Positions 1-6,897 of a stretch of 28,247 nucleotides of DNA are shown piece after piece. The stretch is from WYZ-LMO6 sp964509845 (GTDB lineage Archaea; Hadarchaeota; Hadarchaeia; Hadarchaeales; WYZ-LMO6): positions 1 through 28,247 of the forward strand of contig CAZDZG010000012.1 in the NCBI GenBank assembly GCA_964509845.1, given 5' to 3'. Position 1 is the first letter of the stretch; every line of letters starts with the position of its first letter. The notes beneath the pieces are model-generated. The model was not told the origin of the DNA. It worked only from the letters and a program-made list of their open reading frames with translations, and did no database searches. The translations under genes were made by a program, and so were the position numbers.

Positions 1-9
1 CCCATGGGC

Positions 10-834
10 TCAGCCGGGAAGGTGGTCCAGCTTGAAGAAGGCGTAGCGCAGGAAGTCGCTCTCCTCCACCTCCGCCACCACCTCCCCCGCCTCCATGGTG
101 TTCTGGAAGGTCCCGTAGAAGCCGAAGAGGGGCTCCACCACGGGGATTTCCCCCAGGGGATCCGTCTCCGAGGAGCGGAGGGTGAGGTCGAAGCGGTAGG
201 AGAGCTTAACCCTGCCCAGGGGCCTGAAGAGGGTCACCTGCCTGACCAGTCTGGGGCGGTAATCGAAGCCCGAGAGCTCGGGGGAGAGGAAGAACTTGAA
301 GTTGTAGGAGACGGCCTCCCACCCGTCTTCCCTCACCCCGGTGCCCAGCGAGGCCAGCCTCTCCAGCAGTTCCCTCCCCTCCACCTCCTCTTCAAAGGGG
401 AGGTGGAGGCTCAGGAGCTCCACCCCCCTCCTCACGTATCTCCCCCTAATCCCCTTTTCCGTCCTCTGCAGGGAGATTTCGTCCGCGAGCTTCTTGGGGA
501 AGCCGAAGATCTCCCTCCCCAGGATGCAGGCCATGTCCTCGGTCACGGGCATGGTGAGGATGTATCCCCCCATCCTCCCCTCGTGCTCCGCCACCAGGGC
601 CAGGGCGGCCTCGTTGTAAACGCTCCCGAAGTTGGTTCTGGGGTACCTGGCCACGAAGGCCGTGGCCAGGGGCTCGGGTGGGGGGCTCAGGGGGGGAGGA
701 AGGATCCTCTCCACCACTCCGGCCTCGGTTCTGAAGAAGACCATGGCCACTTCAGCATCGAAGAAGGTGGCCCTGGTCTGGAGGGAGCGACCCAGCACCT
801 CCTCCAGCTCCCTCTCCCCCAGCGCGAACCTCAC
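10..834 (-). CDS. Acetoacetate decarboxylase (ADC) superfamily protein
   Basis: A 274-residue protein with a GTG start at 834. The segment around residues 106-118 (GREIFGFPKKLA) matches the active-site region of acetoacetate decarboxylases, where the first Lys of the KK pair forms the Schiff base; here it is K114 or K115. The length is slightly above the roughly 245 residues of classic ADC. The family also contains non-decarboxylating Schiff-base enzymes, so the substrate is not known. The start is supported by a TATA-like box centred about 25 nt upstream, giving a leaderless transcript. The gene diverges from an LLM flavin oxidoreductase at 907, so the two may share a catabolic or ketone-related pathway, but that is inference. 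The family call is firm; the substrate is open. Confidence 0.8.
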   Translation of the reverse strand: MRFALGERELEEVLGRSLQTRATFFDAEVAMVFFRTEAGVVERILPPPLSPPPEPLATAFVARYPRTNFGSVYNEAALALVAEHEGRMGGYILTMPVTEDMACILGREIFGFPKKLADEISLQRTEKGIRGRYVRRGVELLSLHLPFEEEVEGRELLERLASLGTGVREDGWEAVSYNFKFFLSPELSGFDYRPRLVRQVTLFRPLGRVKLSYRFDLTLRSSETDPLGEIPVVEPLFGFYGTFQNTMEAGEVVAEVEESDFLRYAFFKLDHLPG

Positions 835-855
835 TCTTCACTCTTTGGAGGGGGG

Positions 856-863
856 ATTATAAG
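856..863 (-). promoter_or_regulatory. TATA box for the ADC-family gene
   Basis: On the minus strand this reads CTTATAAT, centred 25 nt upstream of the GTG at 834. That is the spacing expected for a leaderless archaeal transcript. Confidence 0.6.
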
Positions 864-876
864 AACGCTCCTCACC

Positions 877-884
877 CTTAAAAG
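877..884 (+). promoter_or_regulatory. TATA box for the LLM oxidoreductase gene
   Basis: CTTAAAAG is centred about 26 nt upstream of the ATG at 907 and supports that start over the GTG at 913. It lies only 14 nt from the opposing TATA box, so the divergent pair has separate but closely packed promoters. Confidence 0.6.
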
Positions 885-906
885 CCGCGGTGGAGAATCT
901 GGAGGG

Positions 907-2001
907 ATGGGGGTGAAGGTAGGGACGGTGGGACCCATCAATCCCTCCCTCTTCCGGAAGGACGAGCAGGGGCGCTGCCAGGTGGACACGGTCTGGAGGG
1001 TGGCCAAGAGCTGCGAGGAGAAGAACTACCACTCCGTATGGTACGCGGATCACCTGATGGGGTGGTTCCCTCCCCACGACTTCTACGATCCCCTCGTCGC
1101 CCTGGCCTTCGCGGCCTCCAGGACGGAGAGGATAAGACTGGGAACGGCCGTGACCGACCCCATCCGCCGGCATCCCGTGATGCTGGCCCAGGCCATGCTC
1201 ACGCTGGACCACGTCTCCAGGGGCCGCTGCATCTTCGGGCTGGGGACGGGGGAGGCCATGAACTACACGCCCTACGGAATGGAGTACTCCAGGCAGGCGA
1301 GCAAGTTCGAGGAGGCCCTGAGGGTGATAAGGGCCTGCTGGGAGGCCGGGGAGGGGAGGCCCGTCACCTTCGAGGGGAGGTTCTGGAGGCTGAAGGAGGC
1401 GCCCTTCGACCTGCGCCCGTACGGGGAGAGGCCCCCTCCCCTCTGGGTGGCGGCCCACGGTCCAAGGATGCTGAGGGTGGTGGGGGAGCTGGCGGACGGC
1501 TGGTTCCCCATGCTCATGAGCCCCCAGGAGTACGGGGAGAAGGCCGAGCGGATCAGGGAGGCGGCGGAGAGGGCGGGGAGGAGGGCCTCGGAGATCACCA
1601 TGGCCCTCTACGCCCCCCTCCTCATAGCGGAGAGCAGGGAGGAGTGCCTCAGGCTCATGGAGAGCCCGGTCATGAAGGGGCAGGCCCTCATCCTTCCCCC
1701 CTCCGCCTACGAGAGGAGGGGGCTGAAGCACCCGCTGGGTGAGGACTTCAACCCCTTCGCCGACTTCATCTTCACGCAGCTCCCCCCGGCGGTTCTGGAG
1801 GCGGTGGAGAGCCTCCCCCTGGACCTGGTGGCGGAGGGTTTTGTGTACGGCTCCCCGGAGGAGGTGGTGGAGACCCTGAAGGAGTACGGGGAGAAGGGGG
1901 CGGAGGTGGTGGTCCTCTGGAACCAGACCCCCTTCGCCGATCCCTCCAGGACGGGAAGCTCCTACCGACTCATAGATGAGGTGGTGAGGCGCCTAGGGTA
2001 G
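907..2001 (+). CDS. LLM-class flavin/F420-dependent oxidoreductase
   Basis: A 364-residue bacterial-luciferase-fold (TIM barrel) protein. Family hallmarks visible are an N-terminal strand of the type VKVGTVGP, ERIRLGTAVTDP near residue 80, the HPVMLAQAMLTLDHVSRGR segment, and GLGTGEAMN followed by an F-EEAL-VI helix. The C-terminal part (EGFVYGSPEEVVETLKEYGEKGAEVVVLW) is the usual closing helix-strand. Archaeal members mostly use coenzyme F420, like methylenetetrahydromethanopterin reductase, but the cofactor cannot be proven here. The start at 907 fits the TATA spacing; a GTG at 913 preceded by GGAGGG is the alternative. It diverges from the ADC-family gene and converges with the radical SAM gene, overlapping its stop by 9 bases. 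The substrate is unknown. Confidence 0.85.
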   Translation: MGVKVGTVGPINPSLFRKDEQGRCQVDTVWRVAKSCEEKNYHSVWYADHLMGWFPPHDFYDPLVALAFAASRTERIRLGTAVTDPIRRHPVMLAQAMLTLDHVSRGRCIFGLGTGEAMNYTPYGMEYSRQASKFEEALRVIRACWEAGEGRPVTFEGRFWRLKEAPFDLRPYGERPPPLWVAAHGPRMLRVVGELADGWFPMLMSPQEYGEKAERIREAAERAGRRASEITMALYAPLLIAESREECLRLMESPVMKGQALILPPSAYERRGLKHPLGEDFNPFADFIFTQLPPAVLEAVESLPLDLVAEGFVYGSPEEVVETLKEYGEKGAEVVVLWNQTPFADPSRTGSSYRLIDEVVRRLG

Positions 2002-3456
2002 GGGGCTCTCCCCCTCCTCCATCCTGCGCAGGTAGGGCTCCAGCCTCCTCCTCATCACCCCCACCAGCAACCTGGCCAGCAGCCTCTTCACCCTGCCCTT
2101 GAAGTGCTCCCTGATCAACCTGCCTATCCACCTGAAGTCGTGGCGCAGGCAGGCGGCGTAGAGCCTCCAGTGCTCGGCCCCCAGGTCCTTGGCCGTGAAG
2201 AACCTCTCCCCCTCCAGCGAGCCCACGGGCACGAAGAAGAGGGGGATGAGGAGGGACTCGAACTCCCCCAGCCTCTCCACCAGCTCCCTCGTCCTCCTCA
2301 CATCCTCCTCCGTCTCCCCCGGCAGGCCCAGCACCAGGGTGGAGCAGGGGACCCAGCGGCTGTCCGCCAGGATCCCGTGGGCCCTCACCACCACCTCCGG
2401 CCACTCCTCGGGCTTGAAGGGCAGGGCCTTCCCCTTCATGTGTTTTTCGATGAGGGAGGGGGAGCCCGTCTCTATCCCCATCTGCACTCCGAACATGGGC
2501 TTCTCCCTGGACCCCACCCCCAGGATCTCGCTGATCCTCTGGACCAGGGAGGGGGCGGAGGCCACCGAGGCGAAGGCGGCGTGGGAGGCGCTGACGTCCA
2601 TCCCGCTGTTCGCCGCCTCCCTGAAGAGGGCCAGCACCCTTTCCTCCTCCGGGAGGATCCCCCTCGCCCCGTACCTGAGCACGTCCTCCGCGTGGATCAG
2701 GAGGTGATCGGCGGCCCTGTTCACCCTGATTTCCTCCCTGATCTTCTCCAGCGGGAGGGAGCGGAGGTAGCGCTGGGTGGGCAGGCAGAACCTGCACCCC
2801 CTCCCGCATCCCCTGGCCACCTCCACGATTCCGTTGATGGTGGGCCCCCTGATGGCCGGGATCTTCTCCGGCGGGGTGGGTCCCCCCTCCACCACCCTGG
2901 GAAGGGGCTCCCCCCTTACCGCCCTCCTGAAGAGCTCCGGGGCCACGGTTTCCCCCTCCCCCACCACCACGCAGTCCACCCCGTACTTGGCCATCACCCT
3001 CTCCTCCGCCAGCTGCCAGGCCCCCGGCCCGCCCACGATCACCCTCAGGTTCCTCCTCCTCAGTACGGGATCGGTGATGAGCTCCCTGAAGTGAACGGCG
3101 GAGTAGGTCTCCCTCCCCGCCAGGCTGCTGAAGGTGGAGGAGGCCGGCCCCAGCCCGAGCGGGTCGTTGGTGGTGATCCCCACCGCCCTGGTTCTCTCGT
3201 CCACCACCTCCCCCAGGTGCTCCGGATGGGCCACCACCACGTCCATTCCCTCCTCCAGCAGGGCGGCCTCTATCTTCCTGGTTCCGGCGGGGGCGAAGAG
3301 GGCCACCCCCTTCCTGTGGGGGACGGGGGGGCAGAGGAAGAGGTGGAAGAGGGGGTCGGGGAGGAGCTTGGGGGCGCAGGCGGCGAAGCCCACGAACATG
3401 GAACCCCCGTAGTCCGACATGAGGTTCCTGTCCGCGGTGAGAACTATCTGGGGCAT
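1993..3456 (-). CDS. Radical SAM protein with N-terminal B12-binding-like region
   Basis: A 487-residue protein from the ATG at 3456; an upstream in-frame TTG at 3468 would add four residues. Residues 217-224 carry the 4Fe-4S/SAM cluster motif C-G-R-G-C-R-F-C (CX3CX2C). The first 190 residues resemble the cobalamin-binding-like Rossmann region of the B12-radical SAM family, including VIVGGPGAWQL and VVGEGE. After the cluster come TIM-barrel segments, including GVQMGIETGSP and LVLGLPGETEEDV, typical of this superfamily. The consensus cobalamin DXHXXG signature is not evident, so cobalamin use is uncertain. It probably belongs to the archaeal Fe-S oxidoreductases of unknown reaction. It diverges from a winged-helix regulator with an inverted repeat between them. 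Confidence 0.8.
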   Translation of the reverse strand: MPQIVLTADRNLMSDYGGSMFVGFAACAPKLLPDPLFHLFLCPPVPHRKGVALFAPAGTRKIEAALLEEGMDVVVAHPEHLGEVVDERTRAVGITTNDPLGLGPASSTFSSLAGRETYSAVHFRELITDPVLRRRNLRVIVGGPGAWQLAEERVMAKYGVDCVVVGEGETVAPELFRRAVRGEPLPRVVEGGPTPPEKIPAIRGPTINGIVEVARGCGRGCRFCLPTQRYLRSLPLEKIREEIRVNRAADHLLIHAEDVLRYGARGILPEEERVLALFREAANSGMDVSASHAAFASVASAPSLVQRISEILGVGSREKPMFGVQMGIETGSPSLIEKHMKGKALPFKPEEWPEVVVRAHGILADSRWVPCSTLVLGLPGETEEDVRRTRELVERLGEFESLLIPLFFVPVGSLEGERFFTAKDLGAEHWRLYAACLRHDFRWIGRLIREHFKGRVKRLLARLLVGVMRRRLEPYLRRMEEGESPLP

Positions 3457-3463
3457 GGTCCTA

Positions 3464-3479
3464 TGCAAAATTTTTTGCA
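3464..3479. promoter_or_regulatory. Inverted repeat between radical SAM and wHTH genes (possible operator)
   Basis: TGCAAAA (3464-3470) and TTTTGCA (3473-3479) form a perfect 7-bp inverted repeat with a 2-bp spacer. It covers the expected transcription start of the minus-strand radical SAM gene and abuts the TATA box of the plus-strand regulator. This placement suits an operator for a dimeric winged-helix protein such as the neighbouring one, but binding is inferred only. Confidence 0.4.
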
Positions 3480-3485
3480 GAGGAG

Positions 3486-3493
3486 CTTAAAAG
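3486..3493 (+). promoter_or_regulatory. TATA box for wHTH gene, possibly shared with radical SAM gene
   Basis: CTTAAAAG is centred 25 nt upstream of the ATG at 3514. Because TTAA is palindromic, the same element could also serve the minus strand, placing a start near 3464, eight bases before the radical SAM ATG. Confidence 0.5.
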
Positions 3494-3513
3494 GATGAGG
3501 AGAAAGGAGGAAG

Positions 3514-3852
3514 ATGCGCAGGCCGCCGGAAAAGACCGTGAGGGAGGTCTCGCTCCTGCTGGGTCTGCCCTCCACCGCCCAGCTCCTTCTCCTGGTGCTG
3601 GCGAGGGAGGGAAGGAAGTTCTCCCTCCACCACCTCAAGGAAAAAACTGGAAGGTCGGAGAGGGCCATACGCCTCCACCTGAAGTCCCTGGTGGAGATGG
3701 GGCTGATCAGAAGGGGGGTGGGAAGGACGGAGAGGAGGAGGAAGGCCTGCTTCTACTCCTTCGATCCCAAGGGCTTCGCCGAGGGGGTGAGGAGGTACCT
3801 GAGGGAGAGGAGCAGGAGGCTGGAGGAGCTCCTCAGGGAGCACTTCGGCTAG
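3514..3852 (+). CDS. Winged helix-turn-helix transcriptional regulator
   Basis: A 112-residue basic protein with a single winged-helix domain. Residues 17-29 form helix 1, 33-45 (FSLHHLKEKTGRS) and 46-60 (ERAIRLHLKSLVEMG) form the helix-turn-helix with its recognition helix, and 62-82 (RRGVGRTERRRKACFYSF) form the wing. A C-terminal helix (FAEGVRRYLRERSRRLEELLREHF) probably mediates dimerisation. There is no effector domain. It resembles ArsR/MarR/TrmB-type DNA-binding domains. The ATG at 3514 has both a good purine-rich AGGAGG upstream and a TATA box 25 nt away; an earlier ATG at 3495 is less likely. It diverges from the radical SAM gene and overlaps the stop of the convergent deacetylase gene by 4 bases. 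Confidence 0.75.
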   Translation: MRRPPEKTVREVSLLLGLPSTAQLLLLVLAREGRKFSLHHLKEKTGRSERAIRLHLKSLVEMGLIRRGVGRTERRRKACFYSFDPKGFAEGVRRYLRERSRRLEELLREHFG

Positions 3853-4691
3853 GCCCTCCCCTGCAGCCCCTCCAGGAGGGCGTGGAGGTCCCTGCCCACG
3901 TTCTCCCCGATGTAACCCCCCTCCAGCACCCCGAAGACGGGCTTCTCCAACTCCGCCAGCCTTTCCCCTATCCTCCTGAAGCCCTCCGTGCTCAGTCCCA
4001 GGGAGGAGAGGTCCCCGGCGTGGGAGTCGAAGCCCGCGGAGATGGCTATCACCTCGCACTCCTCCGCCCCCACCCTCCTCAGGGCCCTGTCCAGGTGCTT
4101 CAGGTAGAGCTCGTCCCCCACCTCGTCGAGGGGCACGTTGACGAAGTTGGGCCCCGAATCCCATCCCGTTCCGGGGTAGATGCCGGCCCGGTGGAGGGAG
4201 ACGAACTTCACCTTGGGATCTCCCGCGAAGATCTCCTGCGTCCCGTTTCCGTGGTGCCCGTCTATGTCCACGATGAGGGTGGGGAGGTCCAGCTTCCTGA
4301 CCGCCAGGGCCACGTTGTTGAAGTAGCAAAAGCCCAGGGTGGGGGCGCCCAGAGCCCTCCCGTCCCTGCCCGCGTGGTGGCCGGGGGGGCGCAGGAGGGA
4401 GAAGCCCTCCAGCTCGGCCGCCAGCATGGCCCCTCCCGCCGCCAGCCTGGCGTACTCGTAGATGCCCGGGTAAGCGGGGGTGTCGGGATCGAAGAAGTTG
4501 CCCCTCTTGATCCTCTCCACGTGCCCCCTGGAGTGCACGAGCAGGAGATCCTCCTCCCTGGCGGGCTTTGGCTCCACGAACCGGTATCCCAGCTCCCTCA
4601 GGATCTCGTAGGCCCTTCTGACCCTGCCGGGACCCTCTATGTGGAAGGGACTGCCGTACTCCAGGCACCTGGGGGAGTAGATGATCCTCAT
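3849..4691 (-). CDS. HDAC / acetylpolyamine amidohydrolase superfamily deacetylase
   Basis: A 280-residue arginase/deacetylase-fold protein that is compact for the family. Numbered from the ATG at 4691, the active site is complete: RPPGHHAGR with the His pair H105/H106, DIDGHHGNGTQ with zinc ligands D144 and H146, AGFDSH with zinc ligand D222, and EGGY near residue 257 with the transition-state Tyr. It should hydrolyse acetyl-amide bonds. It is the third gene on the strand after speD and bpsA, with only 37 nt between the bpsA stop and its ATG, so acetylated polyamines are an attractive substrate. Acetyl-lysine (Alba or other chromatin proteins) remains possible. An in-frame TTG at 4694 is an alternative start. 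Confidence 0.85.
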   Translation of the reverse strand: MRIIYSPRCLEYGSPFHIEGPGRVRRAYEILRELGYRFVEPKPAREEDLLLVHSRGHVERIKRGNFFDPDTPAYPGIYEYARLAAGGAMLAAELEGFSLLRPPGHHAGRDGRALGAPTLGFCYFNNVALAVRKLDLPTLIVDIDGHHGNGTQEIFAGDPKVKFVSLHRAGIYPGTGWDSGPNFVNVPLDEVGDELYLKHLDRALRRVGAEECEVIAISAGFDSHAGDLSSLGLSTEGFRRIGERLAELEKPVFGVLEGGYIGENVGRDLHALLEGLQGRA

Positions 4692-4728
4692 CAAAATCCC
4701 TGGAGGAGGAGGAAAAAAGGGGTTTTGG

Positions 4729-5700
4729 CTAGAGGGGTAGCCTCCTCCCGCAGGCGGTGGGCCTCACCCTTCCCACCGCGGTCACCCTGAGGAAGGCCGA
4801 TCTGTACCAGTCCACGGAGGGGGGAGCGCGGTACTCGAACTCCAGCTCCCTGAGAAGGGGCTCCTCGTAGGTGAGCCCCACCCCGTACTCCCTGGTGGGG
4901 TAGCGGGAGTGATCCCTGAGGATGTCGGTGAGCACCAGGTTACGCCGGGAGAGCCACCGCTGGAGCCAGAGCCATCGCTCGGGAGGGGATTCGAGGGCGG
5001 TGAGGCCGAAGTAGCCCGAGGAGCCGGTGGGCCTGAGGGCGCAGACGGCCCGGCAGAGGAAGGCCCTTAGCCCCTTCTGGTCCTCCGGGGGATCGGTCAC
5101 GAAGACCTCGAACCTCCCCCTCAGCTCCCGCGGGAGGGGATGGCGCACGTCGTACTCCACGAACTCCACCTCCAGCCCCTCCCTCCTCCCCACCCTCTCC
5201 AGGAACTCCCCCAGCCTACGGTCTATGTCCAGCACCGTGATCCTCTCCGGGAGCCCCGTGAGGGCCAGCGCCAGGCCCACCAGGTCGTCATCCCCCACCA
5301 GGACGATGCTTTTTCCCTCCACCTCCTCGTAGTGGTGCATGAGGGCTATGCGGGCCCATACGTCCTCCTCCCTCATGTATCCCTGCAGGTAGCCCGTGTC
5401 AGGCTTCGGCCTCTCCCTCACCAGCTCCCCGAACTTCCTCTCCAGCTCCCCGTGCCCCTCCAGCACCACCGCCCTTCCGCAGGCCGGACAGCGCAGGGAG
5501 CGGAGGGCCCTCTTCCTCACCGGGACCGCGGCCCGGATGAGCCCCCCCTCCACCCTGATCCATCCCTTCCGGTGAAGGCCGTTGAGGGTCCTGGCGAAGT
5601 CCTCCAGGGACCAGGGATAGGAGGCCAGGAGCTCCCAGAGGGTCTTCTTACCCCCTGCCAGCTCCTCCAGTACCTTTTTCTCCCCGCAGGAGCTTCTCAT
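4729..5700 (-). CDS. bpsA: Branched-chain polyamine synthase (N4-bis(aminopropyl)spermidine synthase)
   Basis: A 323-residue DUF43/BpsA-family aminopropyltransferase. Residues 1-65 form a winged-helix-like N-domain, C71-P-A-C74 is half of a small zinc-binding or structural motif, and a Rossmann methyltransferase-like domain follows. The family signature is VGDDDL at 135-140; BpsA of Thermococcus kodakarensis uses an Asp of this Gly-Asp-Asp-Asp motif in catalysis. Other conserved pieces are LALTGLPERITVLDID (145-160) and TDPPED (202-207). Known members add two aminopropyl groups from decarboxylated AdoMet to spermidine, making the quaternary polyamine of thermophiles. The start overlaps the upstream speD end by 53 nt, which fits translational coupling with the enzyme that makes its aminopropyl donor. 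Confidence 0.87.
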   Translation of the reverse strand: MRSSCGEKKVLEELAGGKKTLWELLASYPWSLEDFARTLNGLHRKGWIRVEGGLIRAAVPVRKRALRSLRCPACGRAVVLEGHGELERKFGELVRERPKPDTGYLQGYMREEDVWARIALMHHYEEVEGKSIVLVGDDDLVGLALALTGLPERITVLDIDRRLGEFLERVGRREGLEVEFVEYDVRHPLPRELRGRFEVFVTDPPEDQKGLRAFLCRAVCALRPTGSSGYFGLTALESPPERWLWLQRWLSRRNLVLTDILRDHSRYPTREYGVGLTYEEPLLRELEFEYRAPPSVDWYRSAFLRVTAVGRVRPTACGRRLPL

Positions 5701-6034
5701 ACTCCATCCCTTTCACCGCCCTCACCTTGACCCTCCGGGGGGAGAACTCCCTCTTCAGGAGCTCAAGGGCCTTCCAGGCCTTCTCTCCCGTCTCACAGCT
5801 GAAGATGTCAACGGCCAGGTAGTTGACCTCGGGCCAGCTGTGAAGGGCCAGGTGGGACTCCCTGAGGAGGTAGACACAGCTCACCCCGTAGGGCTTGAAC
5901 TGGTGATAGGAGGAGGAAAAGGCCTTCAGCCCGCTCCCCTTGATGGCCCGCTCCACCATGGGCCTCATCTTCCGCACCCTGGCTATCTTTTCCCCCTCCA
6001 CCCCGATGAATTCGGCTATCAGGTGGATTCCCAT
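5648..6034 (-). CDS. speD: S-adenosylmethionine decarboxylase proenzyme, class 1B
   Basis: A 128-residue pyruvoyl enzyme that decarboxylates AdoMet to give the aminopropyl donor for polyamine synthesis. Self-cleavage between E59 and S60 is expected, within LLRES-HLALHSWPE. S60, H65 and C80 reproduce the spacing of the Thermotoga enzyme residues Ser63, His68 and Cys83. The ATG at 6034 follows a G-rich ribosome-binding site (GGGGGGATGAAGG). The C-terminal tail after residue 110 runs into bpsA and may be loosely constrained. It is the first gene of the speD-bpsA-deacetylase unit, with a TATA-like box near 6097-6104 implying a leader of about 40 nt, unlike the leaderless genes around it. Confidence 0.93.
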   Translation of the reverse strand: MGIHLIAEFIGVEGEKIARVRKMRPMVERAIKGSGLKAFSSSYHQFKPYGVSCVYLLRESHLALHSWPEVNYLAVDIFSCETGEKAWKALELLKREFSPRRVKVRAVKGMEYEKLLRGEKGTGGAGRG

Positions 6035-6096
6035 CCTTCATCCCCCCCTTGGAGAGACTTTCCAAGCCCATCACCTAAAAAAGAAGAAAACTCAAG

Positions 6097-6104
6097 ATTA
6101 AATG
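6097..6104 (-). promoter_or_regulatory. Likely TATA box for the speD operon
   Basis: On the minus strand ATTTAATC lies between the zinc-finger stop (6117) and speD. A start near 6075 would give a 40-nt leader with a Shine-Dalgarno site. A T-rich run (6076-6088) just inside this leader has no obvious other role. Confidence 0.35.
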
Positions 6105-6116
6105 GTTTTCCTTTCG

Positions 6117-6270
6117 CTAGCAGCGATGCTTGGAAAAGCAGGAGGTGCAGAGCCTCTTTCCGCAGCTGGAGCAGGTGGTTATCTTGGTGGCATCCTTCAC
6201 GTTTTTCCCGCACTGGCTGCACTTCGGCACTCCATCACCCCCTTTTTTTCTTCGAGAAGATCCAAAAAAA
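6117..6270 (-). CDS. Small zinc-finger protein, possibly cut by the scaffold gap
   Basis: The last 37 codons encode a compact metal-binding module: CSQC, then CSSC after 12 residues, then CTSC and a terminal H-R-C. These Cys pairs suggest one or two structural zinc sites, as in AN1/FYVE-like or zinc-ribbon modules. A GTG at 6230 would make a complete 37-residue protein. The frame also stays open upstream into the N gap through a basic linker (GSSRRKKGGDG), so it may be the C-terminus of something longer. No function can be assigned. Confidence 0.6.
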
Positions 6271-6370
6271 NNNNNNNNNNNNNNNNNNNNNNNNNNNNNN
6301 NNNNNNNNNNNNNNNNNNNNNNNNNNNNNNNNNNNNNNNNNNNNNNNNNNNNNNNNNNNNNNNNNNNNNN
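6271..6370. other. Assembly gap (100 N)
   Basis: Exactly 100 N, the usual placeholder for a gap of unknown size. Both edges end in a run of seven A (6264-6270 and 6371-6377), so the contigs may overlap at a homopolymer rather than be separated by missing sequence. Confidence 0.98.
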
Positions 6371-6392
6371 AAAAAAAGTTGACGCCTTGTAA

Positions 6393-6472
6393 CCGGATCC
6401 GGACCTGGAACTGCGGAATTCGCAGAAGAGGAGCTTTGGGGGAGACCTCCCGGACGGGTCGGTCTCCCAAGC
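6393..6472. other. Hairpin-rich non-coding stretch downstream of tRNA-Arg
   Basis: Three nested or adjacent inverted repeats lie here: a 10-bp palindrome (6393-6402), CTGCG/CGCAG with a 5-base loop (6411-6425), and GGGAGACC/GGTCTCCC (6440-6447 with 6461-6468). The last is extended by GCTT/AAGC at its base and has a small GC stem inside its loop. No reading frame here is convincing. It sits on the 3' side of the tRNA on the minus strand and may be part of a structured RNA that continues into the gap, or a terminator. Confidence 0.4.
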
Positions 6473-6478
6473 CCCGAG

Positions 6479-6552
6479 CGGGCCCGCCGGGATTCGAACC
6501 CGGGTTGCAGGCTCCGCAGGCCTGTGTCTTGTCCAGGCTAGACCACGGGCCC
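6479..6552 (-). tRNA. tRNA-Arg(GCG)
   Basis: A 74-nt cloverleaf on the minus strand. The 7-bp acceptor is GGGCCCG/CGGGCCC with discriminator G. The D-stem is GTCT/AGAC, the anticodon stem CAGGC/GCCTG encloses loop CTGCGGA with anticodon GCG (reads CGC), the variable loop has 4 nt, and the T-arm is CCGGG-TTCGAAT-CCCGG. There is no intron, and CCA is not encoded, as is common in archaea. A TATA-like element lies 27 nt upstream. Confidence 0.95.
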
Positions 6553-6574
6553 TCCTCCTTCTATCCCTTGTGAG

Positions 6575-6583
6575 AATATTAAG
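6575..6583 (-). promoter_or_regulatory. TATA box for tRNA-Arg
   Basis: On the minus strand CTTAATATT is centred about 27 nt before the tRNA 5' end at 6552. Confidence 0.55.
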
Positions 6584-6897
6584 GGATTGAGAGCTGGTTC
6601 AGGATCTTACGGATGTGGCTGTAAGTTTGGAGCCCGACCCTGCACGAGTCGGTCCTTACAAACGCTTGAAGAAAAATTAATTGAATTTTGAGGTGGAGAA
6701 TCAACCAAGCAGAGGAAAAAAAAGAGAATTCGGGCTCAAGCTTTTCGAGGCGTTATGAATGAGCGAGCAGTGGCATGCTTCGAGGAAAAAGGCCCCAGCG
6801 AGTGGGCAAGGGTTTTCCTTCAACCGATCGTCCTCAGGAGCACGGTCATCGAGGGCAGGCTTAGGCTGGCCCGGGCGAAACTTATTTCCCGCTCACG
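6584..6897. other. Intergenic stretch without a convincing gene
   Basis: About 310 bases, AT-richer than the surroundings up to about 6750. Two small stem-loops are visible (CTTAC/GTAAG at 6606-6625 and CCGAC/GTCGG at 6634-6652), with an A/T-rich patch at 6670-6690. A 68-codon plus-strand frame from 6755 has no recognisable features and atypical composition. ACTTATTT at 6880-6887 could be the promoter of the degraded gene that follows. Confidence 0.4.

Noticed and set aside
1970..2809. 279-codon open frame on the minus strand, and similar long Gly/Arg/Pro-rich frames opposite most genes
   Set aside because: They lie out of frame over well-recognised genes. High GC and AGG/GAG codon use create long spurious frames with low-complexity content.
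6117..6470. An open frame spanning the N gap
   Set aside because: Translation through N is meaningless; only the part left of the gap resembles a protein.
6600..6760. Possible SRP RNA, RNase P RNA or C/D-box RNA
   Set aside because: I looked for the GAGGAAA-type CRI of RNase P, the SRP helix 8 core and C/D boxes; none was convincing.
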